DNA of 64,000 nt from positions 1,612,001-1,676,000 of the forward strand of contig NZ_CP126889.1 of NCBI RefSeq assembly GCF_030246845.1, in the 5' to 3' direction. Position numbers and translations under genes: made by a program. The stretch comes from Enhydrobacter sp. (GTDB lineage: Bacteria > Pseudomonadota > Alphaproteobacteria > Reyranellales > Reyranellaceae). The notes beneath the pieces are model-generated. The model was not told the origin of the DNA. It worked only from the letters and a program-made list of their open reading frames with translations, and ran no database searches. This document shows positions 52,627 through 62,466 of this stretch, in pieces (positions within the stretch are counted from its first letter, which is position 1; each line of letters begins with the position of its first letter).

Positions 52627-53570
52627 GCCGGCAGTCCCATGAGACTGCGCGCAAAGGTGCGCGCCTCGAAGGGACGCAGGTCGTCGATCCCCTCGCCGAC
52701 GCCGATCGCGACCACCGGCAACCCGAATTTCTCGGCCAGCGCCACCAGAACGCCGCCCTTGGCGCTGCCGTCGAGCTTGGTCACGACCAGCGCATCGACC
52801 GGCGACAGGGTCTTGAAGGTCTCGACCTGGGCGTGGGCGTTCTGCCCCACCGTCGCATCGAGCACCAGCAGGCAGGAATGCGGCGCCGAAGGATCGAGCT
52901 TCCGGATCACTCGCACGATCTTGCCGAGCTCTTCCATCAGGTTGGCCTTGTTGTGCAGGCGGCCCGCCGTGTCGATCAGCAGCACATCACAGCGCTCGGC
53001 CCGCGCCTTCTCCAGCGCCTCGAAGGCGAGGCCGGCGGCGTCGGCGCCGGTCGGCTTGGCGATCACCGGCACGCCGGCGCGATCGCCCCACACCTTAAGC
53101 TGCTCGACGGCGGCGGCGCGGAAGGTGTCGCCGGCGGCCAGCATGACGCTGCGGCCCTCGCCCTTGAAGAGATGGGCGAGCTTGGCGATGGTCGTGGTCT
53201 TGCCCGAGCCGTTCACGCCCACCACCAGCACGACATGCGGCTTGTGCGCCGCATCGATCGCCAGCGGCATCGCCACCGGCTGCAGGATCTCGGCGATGTC
53301 GTCGGCGAAAGCCGAGCGCACCTCCTCGTCCGTCACTTCCTTGCCGAAGCGCTCCTTGCCGAGCTTCTCGACCAGCCGCGCGGCGACGGCGACGCCGAGA
53401 TCGGCCTGGATCAGCACGTCCTCCAGCTCGTTCAGCGTCTCCTGGTCGAGCTTCTTGCGGGTGAACAGGCCGGTGATGCTCTCGGTGACGCGCCTGGTCG
53501 ACTTCGACAGGCCCGCACGCAGGCGCGACAGCCATCCGCCCTTCTTTTCGGTCTCGACCACGTCGCTCAC
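52623..53570 (-). CDS. ftsY: Signal recognition particle receptor FtsY
   Basis: A 315-residue SRP GTPase without the long acidic A domain of E. coli. N-domain LEDVLIQADLGVAVAARLVE, G1 VLVVGVNGSGKTTTIAKLAH, DTFRAAAVEQLKVWG, G3 LLIDTAGRLHNKANLMEEL, G4 VTKLDGSAKGG, ending GVGEGIDDLRPFEARTFARS. It docks ribosome-bound SRP at the membrane. Placed between dapF and yciB; many alphaproteobacteria have mtaB between dapF and ftsY, absent here. Confidence 0.96.
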   Translation of the reverse strand: MSDVVETEKKGGWLSRLRAGLSKSTRRVTESITGLFTRKKLDQETLNELEDVLIQADLGVAVAARLVEKLGKERFGKEVTDEEVRSAFADDIAEILQPVAMPLAIDAAHKPHVVLVVGVNGSGKTTTIAKLAHLFKGEGRSVMLAAGDTFRAAAVEQLKVWGDRAGVPVIAKPTGADAAGLAFEALEKARAERCDVLLIDTAGRLHNKANLMEELGKIVRVIRKLDPSAPHSCLLVLDATVGQNAHAQVETFKTLSPVDALVVTKLDGSAKGGVLVALAEKFGLPVVAIGVGEGIDDLRPFEARTFARSLMGLPA

Positions 53571-53579
53571 GTCACACCC

Positions 53580-54443
53580 TCATGCCAGCAGGGAGGCATC
53601 GAGCTCGCCTTTGAAGGCGACGGCGATGCCGCCGGTCATCATCACATGGTCGTCGCGCAGCCACTCGATCGTGAGCGACCCCCGCTCCAGGATCACCTCG
53701 GCCTTGCGATCGACCAATCCGCGGCGGCTCGCCGCCACGACAGCCGCGCAGGCGCCTGACCCGCAAGCCAGCGTGAGGCCCGCGCCGCGCTCCCAGACCC
53801 TGAGCCTCAGCCGGCCGTCGCCCACGCGCTGGACGATGCCGATATTGGCGCGCTCCGGGAAGAACGGATCGTGCTCCAGCTTCGGTCCCAATTCGGCGAG
53901 CGGGACGGCCGCAATATTGTCGACGAAGAAAGTGGCGTGCGGATTGCCCATGCTGGTGCCCACCGGATCCTGCAACGGCCCGAGGCCCACCGGCATGTGA
54001 TTGGTGTCGCAGGCCTCGCGCACGGGAATGTCGCGCCAGTCGAGGCGGGCCGGCCCCATGTCGACGGAAATCACCGGCAGGCCATTGGCGCCACGGCCCG
54101 TCCGCTGCGAATCGAGCAGGCCGGAAATCGTCTGCACCGTGACCTGATCGGCCTTGCGTTCGTCCATCACGACCGAAGCGACGCAGCGCGTGGCATTGCC
54201 GCAGGCGCCGGCCTCGCCGCCGTCCGGGTTGTAGATCCGCATGAAGACGTCAGCGCCGCGCTCGGTCGGCGGCTCGAGCACAATCAACTGGTCGCACCCC
54301 ACCCCCAACCGCCGATCGGCGATGGCACGGCGGCGCGCCGGGGTGAGGTCGAGCGCCGTCCGACGGCCATCGAGGACGACGAAGTCGTTGCCCAGCCCGT
54401 GCATCTTCAGAAAGGGCATCTTCAGAAACGGCGCCTTGGTCAT
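53580..54443 (-). CDS. dapF: Diaminopimelate epimerase
   Basis: A 287-residue PLP-independent racemase turning LL- into meso-diaminopimelate for lysine and peptidoglycan. The two active-site Cys are in EAGACGNATRCVA and TLACGSGACAAVV. KMHGLGNDFVVLDG opens the fold. The N-terminus holds a tandem repeat (PFLKM PFLKM), from a 15-bp duplication, so the true start could be the second copy. Confidence 0.95.
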   Translation of the reverse strand: MTKAPFLKMPFLKMHGLGNDFVVLDGRRTALDLTPARRRAIADRRLGVGCDQLIVLEPPTERGADVFMRIYNPDGGEAGACGNATRCVASVVMDERKADQVTVQTISGLLDSQRTGRGANGLPVISVDMGPARLDWRDIPVREACDTNHMPVGLGPLQDPVGTSMGNPHATFFVDNIAAVPLAELGPKLEHDPFFPERANIGIVQRVGDGRLRLRVWERGAGLTLACGSGACAAVVAASRRGLVDRKAEVILERGSLTIEWLRDDHVMMTGGIAVAFKGELDASLLA

Positions 54444-54449
54444 GGCGCG

Positions 54450-55334
54450 CTATATGGCCGTTCGCCCGGGCCAGCGCAACGAGCGGCCCCGCACCTCGCC
54501 GGCATGGTCGCCGCCCAGCTCGCGCACGTCGAGCGCCGCGAGCTTCTTGGTGTAGATCGTGAGATGGAGGATGCCGAGCGGCTCGTGCGGCATCGCCGGT
54601 TCGACGAACAGGCCTCGCTCGGCATCCCAAGCCGGGGTGGCATGGTGCACCGGCCAGTTGCAGCGGCTGGGCAGCGGCTCGTAAGGGAAGCCCTTGTCGT
54701 AGACCAGCACGTTGAGCGCGATCTGGTCGGTCATGTCCGTGGAGCGCTGGAGCGCCTCGTCCAGGAGGCCGGCCCAGCCCTGCCAGTGCGGCGCGTCGGC
54801 CGCGAGGGCGAATACGCCGGCATTGATCAGCGGATAGCGGATCAGCCGTTCGGCGGTCTCATTGTCGAAGCAGGCCGCGTAGGCGGCGCCGTTCACCGTG
54901 GCGAATTCCTTCCAGGCATGATGGTAGTGGCGCATCGATCGATGGATTTCCGGCGCCACGGCGAGCTTGCCGGTGCGCGCGGCCGCCAGGAACAGCACGA
55001 CGGCATCGCCCTGCTGCACCCAGCAGTCGCCGTCGATCCAGAGATAGAGGTCGAAGCCGGGAAAGTAGCGCGGCAGGAACGGCCGTGCGGTCAGCGCCTT
55101 GTAACCGTCCTTGAGCCGATCGCGCCCGGGAAAGTCGAAATCCCAACCCGGCACGACCAGAGTCGCATCCCCTGACCGGCACCAGTCGCGCTGCGCCTCC
55201 GTCAGCCCGCAATCGAGGATGCCGAGCGCCAGCGAACGTCCTTCCGGCGTCGCGCGCAGGGAGCCGATGCAGTCGCGCATCAGCTCGAAATAGCCGGCAT
55301 CGCCGCCGGTGATCACGATCGTTTTTTCCGCCAC
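54450..55334 (-). CDS. Glycosyltransferase-like protein
   Basis: A 294-residue protein from GTG 55334 (VAEKTIVITGGDAGYFELMR). LYLWIDGDCWVQQGDAV has the DxD-like sugar-nucleotide motif of GT-A folds, and LINAGVFALAADAPHW the following acceptor region as in GT8-type enzymes. Ends LHLTIYTKKLAALDVRELG. It probably sugars an envelope or small-molecule target; nucleotide and acceptor are unknown. It lies 6 bp upstream of dapF. No ATG is available at the start. Confidence 0.72.
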   Translation of the reverse strand: MAEKTIVITGGDAGYFELMRDCIGSLRATPEGRSLALGILDCGLTEAQRDWCRSGDATLVVPGWDFDFPGRDRLKDGYKALTARPFLPRYFPGFDLYLWIDGDCWVQQGDAVVLFLAAARTGKLAVAPEIHRSMRHYHHAWKEFATVNGAAYAACFDNETAERLIRYPLINAGVFALAADAPHWQGWAGLLDEALQRSTDMTDQIALNVLVYDKGFPYEPLPSRCNWPVHHATPAWDAERGLFVEPAMPHEPLGILHLTIYTKKLAALDVRELGGDHAGEVRGRSLRWPGRTAI

Positions 55335-55406
55335 GGCGGCAGGATGGCGTATCCTCGCTTTGCTGTCGCCCGGCTTTCGGCAGTCGGGCGAGGTGGGAGG
55401 ACTGCC

Positions 55407-56009
55407 ATGACAAAGCACGTGGACTACTACGTCTCGCTGAATTCGCCCTGGACCTATCTCGGCTCCAAGCGCTTCGAGGCGATCGCCAGGAAGCACCATG
55501 CGCACGTCACCATCTGGCCGGTCGATTTCGGCTCGGTGTTCGCCGTTTCCGGCGGCCTGCCGCTGCCCAAACGCGCGCCGCAGCGCCAGGCCTATCGCCT
55601 GATGGAGCTCAAGCGCTGGCGCGATGTGCTCGGCGTCCCGCTGAACCTCGAGCCGAAGTTCTTTCCCGCCAACGAGCTGCCCGCCGCCAAATGCGTCATC
55701 GCCCTGCGCGAGCTGGGGCGCATGGCGGACGCCATCAAGCTCGCCCATGCCGTTTTGCACGCGCTCTGGGCCGAGGAGAAGAACACCGGCGATCCCGCCA
55801 CCCTGCGCGCGATCATCGCGGGTTGCGGCCTCGATGCCGATTCGGTGATCAAGGCGAGCGAGACGCCCGGCATCGCCGACAAGCGCGACTCCTACACCAA
55901 GTACGCCATCGACCAGGGCGTGTTCGGCGCGCCTTCGTTCGTGATCGACCGCGAGATCTTCTGGGGCCAGGACCGGCTCGACTTCGTCGAGCGCAAGCTC
56001 GCGGCCTGA
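55407..56009 (+). CDS. DsbA-fold 2-hydroxychromene-2-carboxylate isomerase family protein
   Basis: A 200-residue kappa-class GST/HCCA-isomerase relative. VDYYVSLNSPWTYLGSKRFE has the Ser in place of the DsbA CxxC, and the C-terminus GVFGAPSFVIDREIFWGQDR, then LDFVERKL, is the family's cis-Pro region. Members isomerise hydroxychromene carboxylates in naphthalene breakdown or act as glutathione transferases. GGGAGG precedes the ATG. It converges on the CPBP gene. Confidence 0.87.
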   Translation: MTKHVDYYVSLNSPWTYLGSKRFEAIARKHHAHVTIWPVDFGSVFAVSGGLPLPKRAPQRQAYRLMELKRWRDVLGVPLNLEPKFFPANELPAAKCVIALRELGRMADAIKLAHAVLHALWAEEKNTGDPATLRAIIAGCGLDADSVIKASETPGIADKRDSYTKYAIDQGVFGAPSFVIDREIFWGQDRLDFVERKLAA

Positions 56010-56010
56010 T

Positions 56011-56667
56011 CTAGCTGCTGAGATAGGCCGCGGCCAGCACGGCGAAGCCGTTGTTGAAGATGTGGGCGGCCAGCGAGGGCAGCAGTGAATCGGTGCGCCG
56101 CCGCAGATAGCCGAACAGCAGGCCGAGCGGCAGGACCAGAAGGATGTGCGCCGGCTCGTAGTGGGCAAGCGCGAAGGCGATCGAGCTTGCGACCCAGGCC
56201 GGCACCGTCCCCCAGCGTCCGGCGATCCAGCCGTACAGCAGGCCACGGAACACCAGTTCCTCCACGACCGGCGCCAGGAGGGCGAGAATGAGCAGGCTGC
56301 GCATCAGCGCGCCCGGTTCGCGCGCGATGTCGACGGCTTCCTTCATGGCCTTGGGCTCGAGGCCGAGCTGGCTCACCGCCACCGACAGGGCGACGGTGCC
56401 GATCACCCCCAGCACCACCGGCCGCCAGCCGGCCGGCCTGATGCCCAGCGCCGGCAGCGCCGCCTGGCCAAGCGGGGCCGCGGCCACAAGGACGGCGCAG
56501 AACCCCAAGGCATAGAACGTCGCCAGGATGGTCAGGACCGCCTGGCCTGCCAGAAACTGCACACCGAGAAGGCCAAGGACCGCCAGCGCCGCCAGGAAGA
56601 GCAGGAGCGCCCAGCCGGGAACGGGACGATAATCCTTTTCGGCCAAGGGCTTGTCCTCGTACGCCAA
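56011..56667 (-). CDS. CPBP-family intramembrane protease
   Basis: A 218-residue membrane protein (Abi/CAAX type). APVVEELVFRGLLYGWIAGR carries the EExxxR motif, ASSIAFALAHYEP the His and SLAAHIFNNGFAV the last HxxxN. About six hydrophobic segments. Bacterial members process peptides or anchor regulators, mostly unknown. No ATG fits. The TTG at 56667 has GGAG eight bases upstream and is my choice; a frame extending to 56919 would overlap ffh. Confidence 0.82.
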   Translation of the reverse strand: MAYEDKPLAEKDYRPVPGWALLLFLAALAVLGLLGVQFLAGQAVLTILATFYALGFCAVLVAAAPLGQAALPALGIRPAGWRPVVLGVIGTVALSVAVSQLGLEPKAMKEAVDIAREPGALMRSLLILALLAPVVEELVFRGLLYGWIAGRWGTVPAWVASSIAFALAHYEPAHILLVLPLGLLFGYLRRRTDSLLPSLAAHIFNNGFAVLAAAYLSS

Positions 56668-56812
56668 ATCTTTGACTCCATGCGTGCGAGGCCTTATACC
56701 CCGGCCGCTCAATCGGTCGTGCCGATTTCTCCGGTTCCCCCTGCGGGGAGCTCCGTCGATCCGCGAGGGTTCGCGCATCGGCGCGATACCTCTTTGGGCC
56801 GACGGGAGTGCG

Positions 56813-58216
56813 ATGTTCGAAGGTCTGAGCAAACGCCTGGGCGATGTTTTCGACAAGCTGCGGGGGCGCGGGTCGCTCTCCGAGGCCGATGTCGACACGG
56901 CGTTGCGCGAGGTGCGCACCGCGTTGCTCGACGCCGACGTGGCCTTGCCGGTCGTGCGTCAGTTCATCGACGGCGTCCGGCCCAAGGCGATCGGCGCCGA
57001 TGTCATCCGCTCGGTCACACCCGGCCAGATGGTGGTCAAGATCGTGAACGATCACCTGGTCGAGATGCTGGGCGGCACCGTCGCCGACCTCGACCTGAAC
57101 GCCATCCCGCCGGTCGTGATCCTGATGGTGGGCCTGCAGGGTTCCGGCAAGACGACCTCGTCGGCCAAGGTCGCCTATCGGCTGAGCCAAGGCCCGCAGG
57201 GCATGGCGGCCGAGATGTTCGGCGGCTCCTTCTCGACCAGGCGTCGCGTGCTGATGGCCTCGCTCGATACCCGCCGGCCGGCCGCGCAGCAGCAGCTCAA
57301 AGTGCTGGGCGAGCAGACCGGCGTGCCGACCCTGCCGATCGTGCCGCTCGAGATGCCGCTCGCCATCACCCGGCGCGCCCTGGAGACGGCGCGGCGCGAG
57401 GGCTTCGATGTCCTGATCCTCGACACCGCGGGCCGCCTCTCGATCGATGAGGAGCTGATGCAGGAGGTCAAGGAGATCTCCGACCTCGCCAAGCCCAAGG
57501 AGACGCTGCTGGTCGCAGACGCGATGACCGGCCAGGACGCGGTCAATGTCGCCAAGGCGTTCAACGAGCGGCTGGCCGTCACCGGCATCGTGCTGACCCG
57601 CGTCGACGGCGACAGCCGGGGCGGCGCCGCGCTCTCGATGCGCGCCGTGACCGGCCGTCCGGTGAAGCTGATCGGCGTCGGCGAGAAGTTCGATCAGCTC
57701 GAGCCGTTCCATCCCGACCGCATCGCCTCGCGCATCCTCGGCATGGGCGACATCGTCTCGCTGGTCGAGCGCGCCGCCGAGACGATCGAGAAGGAAGAGG
57801 CGGAGAAGCTCGCCGCCAAGCTGCGCAAGGGCCAGTTCGACATGGACGACCTGCTGGCCCAGCTCCGCCAGTTGCGCAAGATGGGCGGGCTGCAGGGCCT
57901 GATGGGCATGCTGCCGGGCGCCATGCAGGCCAAGGCCGCCATGGCCAAGGCCAGCATCGACGAGAAGCAGCTCAAGCGCCAGGAGGCGGTCATCCTCGCG
58001 ATGACCCCGCGCGAGCGGCGCAACCCCGACATCATCCACGCCTCGCGCAAGAAGCGCATCGCCAAGGGATCGGGCGTGCATGTCCAGGACGTCAACAAGC
58101 TCCTGAAGCAGCACGCCGACATGGTGAAAATGATGAAACGCGTCAACAAGCTCGGGGAAAAGGGATTGATGCGCAGCCTCGGCGGGATGACGCCGCCGCC
58201 CGGCTTCCCGCGCTGA
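56813..58216 (+). CDS. ffh: Signal recognition particle protein Ffh
   Basis: A 467-residue SRP54 GTPase. N-domain REVRTALLDADVALPVVRQF, G1 ILMVGLQGSGKTTSSAKVAY, DTRRPAAQQQLKVLGEQTG, G3 LILDTAGRLSIDEELMQEV, G4 LTRVDGDSRGG, and a Met-rich M domain (GLQGLMGMLPGAMQAKAAMA, then NKLLKQHADMVKMMKRV) that binds 4.5S RNA and signal peptides. GGGAG precedes the ATG. Confidence 0.97.
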   Translation: MFEGLSKRLGDVFDKLRGRGSLSEADVDTALREVRTALLDADVALPVVRQFIDGVRPKAIGADVIRSVTPGQMVVKIVNDHLVEMLGGTVADLDLNAIPPVVILMVGLQGSGKTTSSAKVAYRLSQGPQGMAAEMFGGSFSTRRRVLMASLDTRRPAAQQQLKVLGEQTGVPTLPIVPLEMPLAITRRALETARREGFDVLILDTAGRLSIDEELMQEVKEISDLAKPKETLLVADAMTGQDAVNVAKAFNERLAVTGIVLTRVDGDSRGGAALSMRAVTGRPVKLIGVGEKFDQLEPFHPDRIASRILGMGDIVSLVERAAETIEKEEAEKLAAKLRKGQFDMDDLLAQLRQLRKMGGLQGLMGMLPGAMQAKAAMAKASIDEKQLKRQEAVILAMTPRERRNPDIIHASRKKRIAKGSGVHVQDVNKLLKQHADMVKMMKRVNKLGEKGLMRSLGGMTPPPGFPR

Positions 58217-58262
58217 AGTTTGGTGAACGTGAACCGTATCTGACGAATTCGAAGGAGAGAGA

Positions 58263-58631
58263 ATGCTGACCATCCGCATGACCCGCCACGGCGCCAAGAA
58301 GAGGCCGTTCTTCCACATCGTGGTGGCCGATTCGCGCAGCCCGCGCGACGGCCGCTTCATCGAGAAGGTCGGCACCTACAACCCGCTCCTGCCGCGCGAG
58401 CACGCCCAGCGCGTAACCGTGGACAAGGAGCGCGTGGCCCACTGGCTCAAGGTCGGCGCCCAGCCGTCGGATCGCGTCGCCAAGTTCCTGGCGGAGGCCG
58501 AGTTGATGAAGCCGCGCGAGCGGCGCGAGCAGACCAAGAAGAACCAGCCGCGCGCCAAGGCGCAAGAACGCCTGAAGGCCGCGGCCGGTGCGGCGGCGGA
58601 AGGCGAGAAGACGGAGGCGGCCGCCTCCTGA
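58263..58631 (+). CDS. rpsP: 30S ribosomal protein S16
   Basis: A 122-residue protein: [20 protein letters not shown], then [16 protein letters not shown] and [20 protein letters not shown]. The fold fills the first 85 residues; the Lys/Ala-rich tail is common in alphaproteobacteria. GGAGAGA precedes the ATG. First gene after ffh in the conserved ffh-rpsP-rimM-trmD-rplS order. Confidence 0.96.
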   Translation: MLTIRMTRHGAKKRPFFHIVVADSRSPRDGRFIEKVGTYNPLLPREHAQRVTVDKERVAHWLKVGAQPSDRVAKFLAEAELMKPRERREQTKKNQPRAKAQERLKAAAGAAAEGEKTEAAAS

Positions 58632-59146
58632 TGAGCAAGGGCCGCGTCCTGCTGGGCGTCATCGCGGCGCCGCACGGGGTGCGCGGTCTGGTGCGCATCA
58701 AGAGCTTCACCGGAGACCCGATGGCGGTCGGTGCGTACGGTCCGCTGTCGGACGAGACGGGGAAGAAGGAGTACCGGGTCGAGGCGTTGAGTGCCGCACG
58801 CGGCACGGTGCTGGCCCGGATCGAGGGTATCGCCGATCGGACGGCGGCGGAGGCCTTGCGGGGCTTGCGACTCTATGTGGAGCGCGGCGCCCTGCCCGAG
58901 GCCGGCGAGCGGGAATGGTACGAGGCGGACCTGATCGGTCTGCCGGCAATCGGCCGGGACGGCCGGGATTGGGGCAAGGTGATCGCCTTCCACGATTTCG
59001 GCGCCGGCCCCGTGATGGAGGTGTCGGGAGGCGTGATGCTGCCCTTCACCGATGAAGCGGTGCCCGAGATCGACATCGAGGGCGGCAAGGTCGTGGTGGA
59101 TCCGCCGGCAGGCCTGCTGGTGGAGGGCGAAACGAAGGAGGCGTGA
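58631..59146 (+). CDS. rimM: Ribosome maturation factor RimM
   Basis: A 171-residue protein that binds S19 and aids 30S head assembly. IAAPHGVRGLVRIKSFTGDP opens the RimM N-domain; the PRC barrel follows with WYEADLIGLPAIGRDG and LPFTDEAVPEIDIEGGKVVV. It shares the base between rpsP stop and its own ATG (TGATG). Confidence 0.95.
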   Translation: MSKGRVLLGVIAAPHGVRGLVRIKSFTGDPMAVGAYGPLSDETGKKEYRVEALSAARGTVLARIEGIADRTAAEALRGLRLYVERGALPEAGEREWYEADLIGLPAIGRDGRDWGKVIAFHDFGAGPVMEVSGGVMLPFTDEAVPEIDIEGGKVVVDPPAGLLVEGETKEA

Positions 59147-59152
59147 AGCAAC

Positions 59153-59872
59153 GTGTGGCGCGCGACGGCGCTGACGCTCTTTCCGGAGATGTTTCCGGGC
59201 CCGCTGGGCGGAAGCCTGGCCGGCAAGGCACTGAAGGAAGGGGTCTGGTCGCTGACGACGGTCGATATCCGGCGGTTCGCCAAGGATCGCCATGGCACGG
59301 TGGACGATGCGCCCTTCGGCGGCGGCGCCGGCATGGTGATGAAGCCGGACGTCCTGTCGGCGGCGATCGAGGCGGTCGCGGAAAGCCGGATTCCGAAGAT
59401 CCTGCTCTCGCCGCGCGGCGCGCCGTTCAGCCAGGCGCGGGCGCGGGAGCTGGCCGAGGGGTCGGGCGTGCTGCTGGTGTGCGGGCGGTTCGAGGGCGTC
59501 GACGAGCGCGTCATCGAGGCCCACGCCCTGGAGGAGATTTCGGTCGGCGATTTCGTGCTTTCGGGCGGCGAGATCGCGGCCATGGCGGTGATGGATTGCT
59601 GCGTGCGGCTCCTGCCCGGGGTGATGGGCGAGCCGGCGTCGGCGAGCGAGGAGAGCTTTGAGGACGGTTTGCTCGAGTACCCGCACTACACCCGGCCGGC
59701 GGTCTGGTCGGGCCCCGACGGAACCGAACGGCGCGTGCCGGAGGTCCTGGTCTCGGGGCACCACGGCAAGGTCGCCGAGTGGCGGCTGAGGCAGCGGGAA
59801 GAGATCACGCGGCGGCGGCGGCCCGATCTGTGGGCCCGCCGGCGGACCGCGTCCGGGAACGAAGAGAAGTGA
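59153..59872 (+). CDS. trmD: tRNA (guanine37-N1)-methyltransferase
   Basis: A 239-residue SPOUT enzyme that methylates G37 beside the anticodon to prevent frameshifting. It starts with GTG 59153 ([20 protein letters not shown]). [50 protein letters not shown] and the [14 protein letters not shown] end are diagnostic and include the knot for SAM. Six bp after rimM. Confidence 0.96.
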   Translation: MWRATALTLFPEMFPGPLGGSLAGKALKEGVWSLTTVDIRRFAKDRHGTVDDAPFGGGAGMVMKPDVLSAAIEAVAESRIPKILLSPRGAPFSQARARELAEGSGVLLVCGRFEGVDERVIEAHALEEISVGDFVLSGGEIAAMAVMDCCVRLLPGVMGEPASASEESFEDGLLEYPHYTRPAVWSGPDGTERRVPEVLVSGHHGKVAEWRLRQREEITRRRRPDLWARRRTASGNEEK

Positions 59873-59879
59873 CGAAAGG

Positions 59880-60371
59880 ATGGATGCGATGAACATTCTC
59901 GATACGCTGGCGCAGGCCACGATGGACAAGGTAACGGCCGAGCGGCCGGTGCCGCGCTTCGAGCCCGGCGATACGGTACGCGTGCACGTCAAGGTGCAGG
60001 AAGGCAACCGTGAGCGCATCCAGGTCTACGAGGGGGTCTGCATCGCCCGCAAGAACGACGGCGTGAACTCCTCCTTCACCGTGCGCAAGATCAGCTTCGG
60101 CGAGGGCGTGGAGCGTGTGTTCCCGCTCTACAGCCCGGGCATCTGGGAGATCGAGGTCGTGCGCAAGGGCACGGTGCGCCGCGCCAAGCTCTATTACCTG
60201 CGGGCGCTGCGCGGCAAGGCGAGCCGCATCGCCGAGGACGTCGAGGCCCAGCGCGAGCTGATCGCCGAGCAGGCCGAGGAGGCGGCGAGGCGGCCGCGGC
60301 GCGAGAAGCTCAAGAAGGAAAAGCCCCGCGACGAGAAGGGTGTCCGGGCCGCCAAGGGCGGCAGGAAGTAG
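59880..60371 (+). CDS. rplS: 50S ribosomal protein L19
   Basis: A 163-residue protein. [53 protein letters not shown] and [17 protein letters not shown] are the L19 core (about residues 26-120); the charged tail is the usual extension. Two in-frame ATGs (59880 and 59889) are possible starts; AAGG lies before both. Confidence 0.95.
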   Translation: MDAMNILDTLAQATMDKVTAERPVPRFEPGDTVRVHVKVQEGNRERIQVYEGVCIARKNDGVNSSFTVRKISFGEGVERVFPLYSPGIWEIEVVRKGTVRRAKLYYLRALRGKASRIAEDVEAQRELIAEQAEEAARRPRREKLKKEKPRDEKGVRAAKGGRK

Positions 60372-60378
60372 GCGCGCC

Positions 60379-61824
60379 ATGGCTGCCCGAAAGAAGTCGG
60401 CCACGCCGCCCCCTCCCCCGCCGGCGCCCCGGACCCTGTTCGAGAAGATCTGGGACGGCCACGTCGTCCATCGCCAGGACGACGGCACCTGTGTGATCTA
60501 TATCGACCGGCATCTCGTGCACGAGGTGACGAGCCCGCAGGCCTTCGAGGGCTTGCGCCTGGCGCACCGCCCCCTGCGCCGGCCTGACGCCACGATCGCC
60601 GTCGCCGACCACAACACGCCGACCACCGACATGAGCCAGGGCATTCCCGACGAGGAATCGCGCATCCAGGTCGAGACGCTCGAGAAGAACGTGGCCGATT
60701 TCGGCGTGCCCTACTTCGGCCTGAACGACGCGCGGCGCGGCATCGTGCATGTCATCGGCCCCGAGCAGGGGCTCACCCTGCCCGGCATGACCATCGTGTG
60801 CGGCGACAGCCATACCTCGACGCACGGCGCGTTCGGGGCGCTCGCCTTCGGCATCGGCACGTCCGAGGTCGAGCACGTGCTGGCGACGCAGACGCTGATC
60901 CAGAAGCCGGCCAGGAACATGCGTGTGGCGGTCGAGGGCAGCCTGCCGCTCGGCGTCACGCCCAAGGACGTGATCCTCGCCATCATCGCGAGGCTCGGCA
61001 CCGCCGGCGGCACCGGATATGTCATCGAATATGCCGGCCGCGCCATCCGCGACATGACGATGGAAGGCCGCATGACCGTCTGCAACATGTCGATCGAGGC
61101 GGGCGCCCGCGCCGGCCTGATCGCGCCGGACGATACGACCTTCAAGTACCTGCAAGGGCGCCCGTACGCGCCCAAGGGCGGGGCCTGGGACCTGGCGCTC
61201 GGCCAATGGCGGCGTTTGCCCTCCGACAAGGAGGCGCATTTCGACGCCCAGATCGACCTCAACGCCTCCGACATCCCGCCGATGGTGACCTGGGGCACGA
61301 GCCCACAGGACGCACTCCCGATCACCGACGTCGTTCCCGATCCGGCCAACGCGCCCGACGAGAACCGCCGCGAGGCTTGGGCGCGCTCGCTCGCCTATAT
61401 GGGCCTGACTCCGGGCACCAAGCTCGTCGACGTGCCGATCGACCGCGTGTTCATCGGCTCCTGCACCAACGGTCGCATCGAGGACCTGCGCGCTGCCGCG
61501 GAGATCGCCAAGGGCCGCAAGGTGGCGCCAAACGTGTCGGCCATGGTCGTGCCGGGCTCGGGGCTGGTGAAGGCCGAGGCCGAGAAGGAGGGCCTCGACA
61601 GGATCTTCATCGAGGCGGGCTTCGAGTGGCGCATCCAGGGCTGCTCGATGTGCCTCGCCATGAACGCCGACCGGCTTGAGCCCGGCCAGCGCTGCGCCTC
61701 GACCTCGAATCGCAACTTCGAGGGCCGGCAGGGCCGCGGCGGGCGCACCCATCTCGTCAGCCCGGCCATGGCCGCGGCGGCCGCCATCAAAGGCACACTG
61801 GCAGATGTGCGCGACTTCCAATAG
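60379..61824 (+). CDS. leuC: 3-isopropylmalate dehydratase large subunit
   Basis: A 481-residue aconitase-type [4Fe-4S] enzyme that converts 2- to 3-isopropylmalate in leucine synthesis with Leu[21 protein letters not shown] contains substrate residues. [20 protein letters not shown] and [15 protein letters not shown] supply the three cluster Cys. [20 protein letters not shown] closes the fold. The first 17 residues (Pro-rich) are an unusual extension. Eight bp after rplS. Confidence 0.96.
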   Translation: MAARKKSATPPPPPPAPRTLFEKIWDGHVVHRQDDGTCVIYIDRHLVHEVTSPQAFEGLRLAHRPLRRPDATIAVADHNTPTTDMSQGIPDEESRIQVETLEKNVADFGVPYFGLNDARRGIVHVIGPEQGLTLPGMTIVCGDSHTSTHGAFGALAFGIGTSEVEHVLATQTLIQKPARNMRVAVEGSLPLGVTPKDVILAIIARLGTAGGTGYVIEYAGRAIRDMTMEGRMTVCNMSIEAGARAGLIAPDDTTFKYLQGRPYAPKGGAWDLALGQWRRLPSDKEAHFDAQIDLNASDIPPMVTWGTSPQDALPITDVVPDPANAPDENRREAWARSLAYMGLTPGTKLVDVPIDRVFIGSCTNGRIEDLRAAAEIAKGRKVAPNVSAMVVPGSGLVKAEAEKEGLDRIFIEAGFEWRIQGCSMCLAMNADRLEPGQRCASTSNRNFEGRQGRGGRTHLVSPAMAAAAAIKGTLADVRDFQ

Positions 61825-61901
61825 CCGCTCCTCGACAGGTGGTGGTAGAGTTCGGGCGGTGCAGCGATGCACCGCCCGATTTCTTTGGGGAGAGGAAGTC
61901 G

Positions 61902-62396
61902 ATGACCTCTGTGCCGCCGCCACAGCCGGTGTGGGATGCCCAACCGGCCGGTTCAGCCGGTGTCGCCTATGGTGGATTCTGGGTCCGCGTCGTGGCCTAT
62001 CTGATCGACGGCATCCTGCTGAACATCGTCTTCGGCATCATCGGCGCCATCCTGGGCGTCAGCATGATTCCGGCCGATCCGACCAAAATGGAGTCGATGG
62101 CCGGCATGGAGGACATGGGGCGCTTCCAGCTCGTCGCGCTGGTGGTGACGTGGCTGTATTTCGCGCTGATGGAAAGCTCTCCGCGCGGCGCCACCATCGG
62201 CAAGATGGCGTTGGGCTTGCGGGTGGTCGACGAGCAGGGCAACCGGATCTCCTTCGCCCGGGCCACCGGACGTTTCTTTGCGAAATTCGTTTCCACCATC
62301 ATCCTGATGATCGGCTACTTGATGGTGGCCTTCACCGACCGCAAGCGCGGCCTGCACGACATGATCGCCGGCACGCTGGTCATAAAGAACCGCTGA
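61902..62396 (+). CDS. RDD-family membrane protein
   Basis: A 164-residue protein with a Pro-rich start and three or four hydrophobic segments. YGGFWVRVVAYLIDGILLNI is the RDD motif (Arg/Asp pair), and MESSPRGATIGKMALGLRVV, then RKRGLHDMIAGTLVI, complete the pattern. Proposed roles include ion exchange. GGGGAGAGG precedes the ATG. It lies between leuC and leuD with its own spacer. Confidence 0.88.
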   Translation: MTSVPPPQPVWDAQPAGSAGVAYGGFWVRVVAYLIDGILLNIVFGIIGAILGVSMIPADPTKMESMAGMEDMGRFQLVALVVTWLYFALMESSPRGATIGKMALGLRVVDEQGNRISFARATGRFFAKFVSTIILMIGYLMVAFTDRKRGLHDMIAGTLVIKNR

Positions 62397-62466
62397 ACCA
62401 GCCGCTTGAGGATAACTTGACGGGGCCGGCGAAAGCCCGTTAATTCCGGCGTTTCGCGAGGGACCC

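Noticed and set aside
53580..54443. Tandem PFLKM duplication in dapF as a functional feature
   Set aside because: A 15-bp duplication at the extreme N-terminus, probably neutral; a start at the second copy would avoid it.
55892..58375. 827-codon minus-strand frame across ffh
   Set aside because: Antisense of ffh and rpsP. Only its end overlaps the real CPBP gene, in another frame.
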